A stretch of 5,786 nucleotides of DNA from CBDULX01 sp965368175 (GTDB lineage Bacteria; Pseudomonadota; Gammaproteobacteria; SZUA-229): the NCBI GenBank assembly GCA_965368175.1, contig CBDULX010000193.1, positions 1-5,786 on the forward strand, read 5' to 3'. Position numbers and translations under genes: made by a program. Positions 5,241 to 5,786 of this stretch are shown here, piece by piece. Position 1 is the stretch's first letter. The number at the start of each line of letters is the position of its first letter. The notes below the pieces were generated by a model that saw only the letters and a program-made list of their open reading frames with translations, was not told the origin of the DNA and ran no database searches.

Positions 5241-5786
5241 CAAAGAAATGTGCCCCAACTCACAAGCCCTTCATAAAATGCTATGAAGGGTTCCCTCGTC
5301 AGTCCTGATTGATGCAGCTGCTGCGAAACTCACGAATTACAAAAAGCTTAATTCGCTCAGACATTCTCGCAGACAACCCTGCATAAATCACTCCTTCCTC
5401 GGCTTGATCAATGGGGAACCTGACAAGCTGGTAGATCACTTCGCTTATGCTTTTTCCCCTCTGTGATTTACCCTACTGATTTACAATGCACGGCAAACCA
5501 CAGAGGGGTTCTTGTGTGTAAAGATGACACGCATATAATCAGTGCGAATTGCACCAACTTTCTTTTACTTTTGTGTTTAAAAGTCTCCCCTTTGGAGCAA
5601 GCTGAGGAGGGAGTGATTGATGAGGAGGCTTTCTGCGAGGATGTCTGAACAAATCATGCTTTTATGATTTGTGAGTTCCGCAGCAGCTTCAGCAATTGCG
5701 AGCGACGAAGGAACCCTCATTGAATTTTATGAGGGCTTGTGAGTTGGGGCGTGTTTCTTTGGTTCGGTTTCTTTGCACGAGCAAAG
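5218..5786. repeat. Long imperfect inverted repeat with about 200-nt arms, cut by the window end
   Basis: The left arm (5218-5417) aligns along its whole length with the reverse complement of 5586-5786. By eye roughly 70 percent of positions are identical, and GCCCCAACTCACAAGCCC is exactly shared. The central 168 nt (5418-5585) contain another inverted pair, CCCCTCTGTG (5456-5465) and CACAGAGGGG (5499-5508). Within the arms, local hairpins occur at matching places: 5266-5290 opposite the CCCTCAT/ATGAGGG pair near 5713-5734, and 5333-5355 opposite 5650-5671. No convincing gene is present; the only frame here (5463-5648) starts at GTG without a ribosome site. It could be a MITE-like element, or two copies of one structured repeat facing each other. 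Confidence 0.65.

Noticed and set aside
5463..5648. Plus-strand 61-residue frame
   Set aside because: It lies inside the long inverted repeat, starts at GTG without a ribosome site and looks random.
5210..5786. CRISPR array or tandem repeat
   Set aside because: The repeats are inverted arms with internal hairpins, not regularly spaced direct repeats with unique spacers.

Overview
The window looks like chromosomal DNA from a gammaproteobacterium able to respire anaerobically. The evidence is an FNR-type regulator, a Nap-like molybdoenzyme with a multiheme cytochrome, a decayed fragment resembling the gammaproteobacterial DUF2802 family, and repeat types common between proteobacterial genes. 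The species cannot be named. The genes have moderate GC and the spaces between them are AT-rich.

Layout: 1-496 has no convincing gene. It holds a small MITE-like repeat (65-236) and a strong intrinsic terminator (363-400). On the minus strand, 961-3435 encodes a Tat-exported molybdopterin/[4Fe-4S] oxidoreductase of the NapA/NarB group. It is followed after 14 nt by 497-946, a periplasmic tetraheme cytochrome c. The terminator closes this two-gene operon. A 385-nt AT-rich intergenic region (3436-3820) carries two dyads of CRP/FNR character. Also on the minus strand, 3821-4624 encodes a CRP/FNR-family regulator with a rearranged set of iron-sulfur cysteines and an unusual recognition helix. A perfect 17-bp inverted repeat lies just upstream of it (4663-4710). 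From 4800 to the end the DNA is repeats and debris: a second member of the left-hand repeat family (4807-4894), a frameshifted DUF2802-like remnant (about 4972-5179), and a long imperfect inverted repeat (5210-5786, cut by the window end).

Inferred working model: quinol or another donor reduces the periplasmic tetraheme cytochrome, which passes electrons to the NapA-like enzyme for reduction of an oxyanion. Nitrate is the default guess, but active-site positions differ from the nitrate reductases I remember. The linked FNR-like protein probably senses oxygen or redox state (or NO) and controls the operon. No napB, napC or napD is visible, so this is a minimal module resembling the NapM/NapA pair of Desulfovibrio. 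The most unusual points are the altered substrate pocket, the remodelled regulator with a candidate operator, and the long inverted repeat whose arms keep hairpins through compensating changes.
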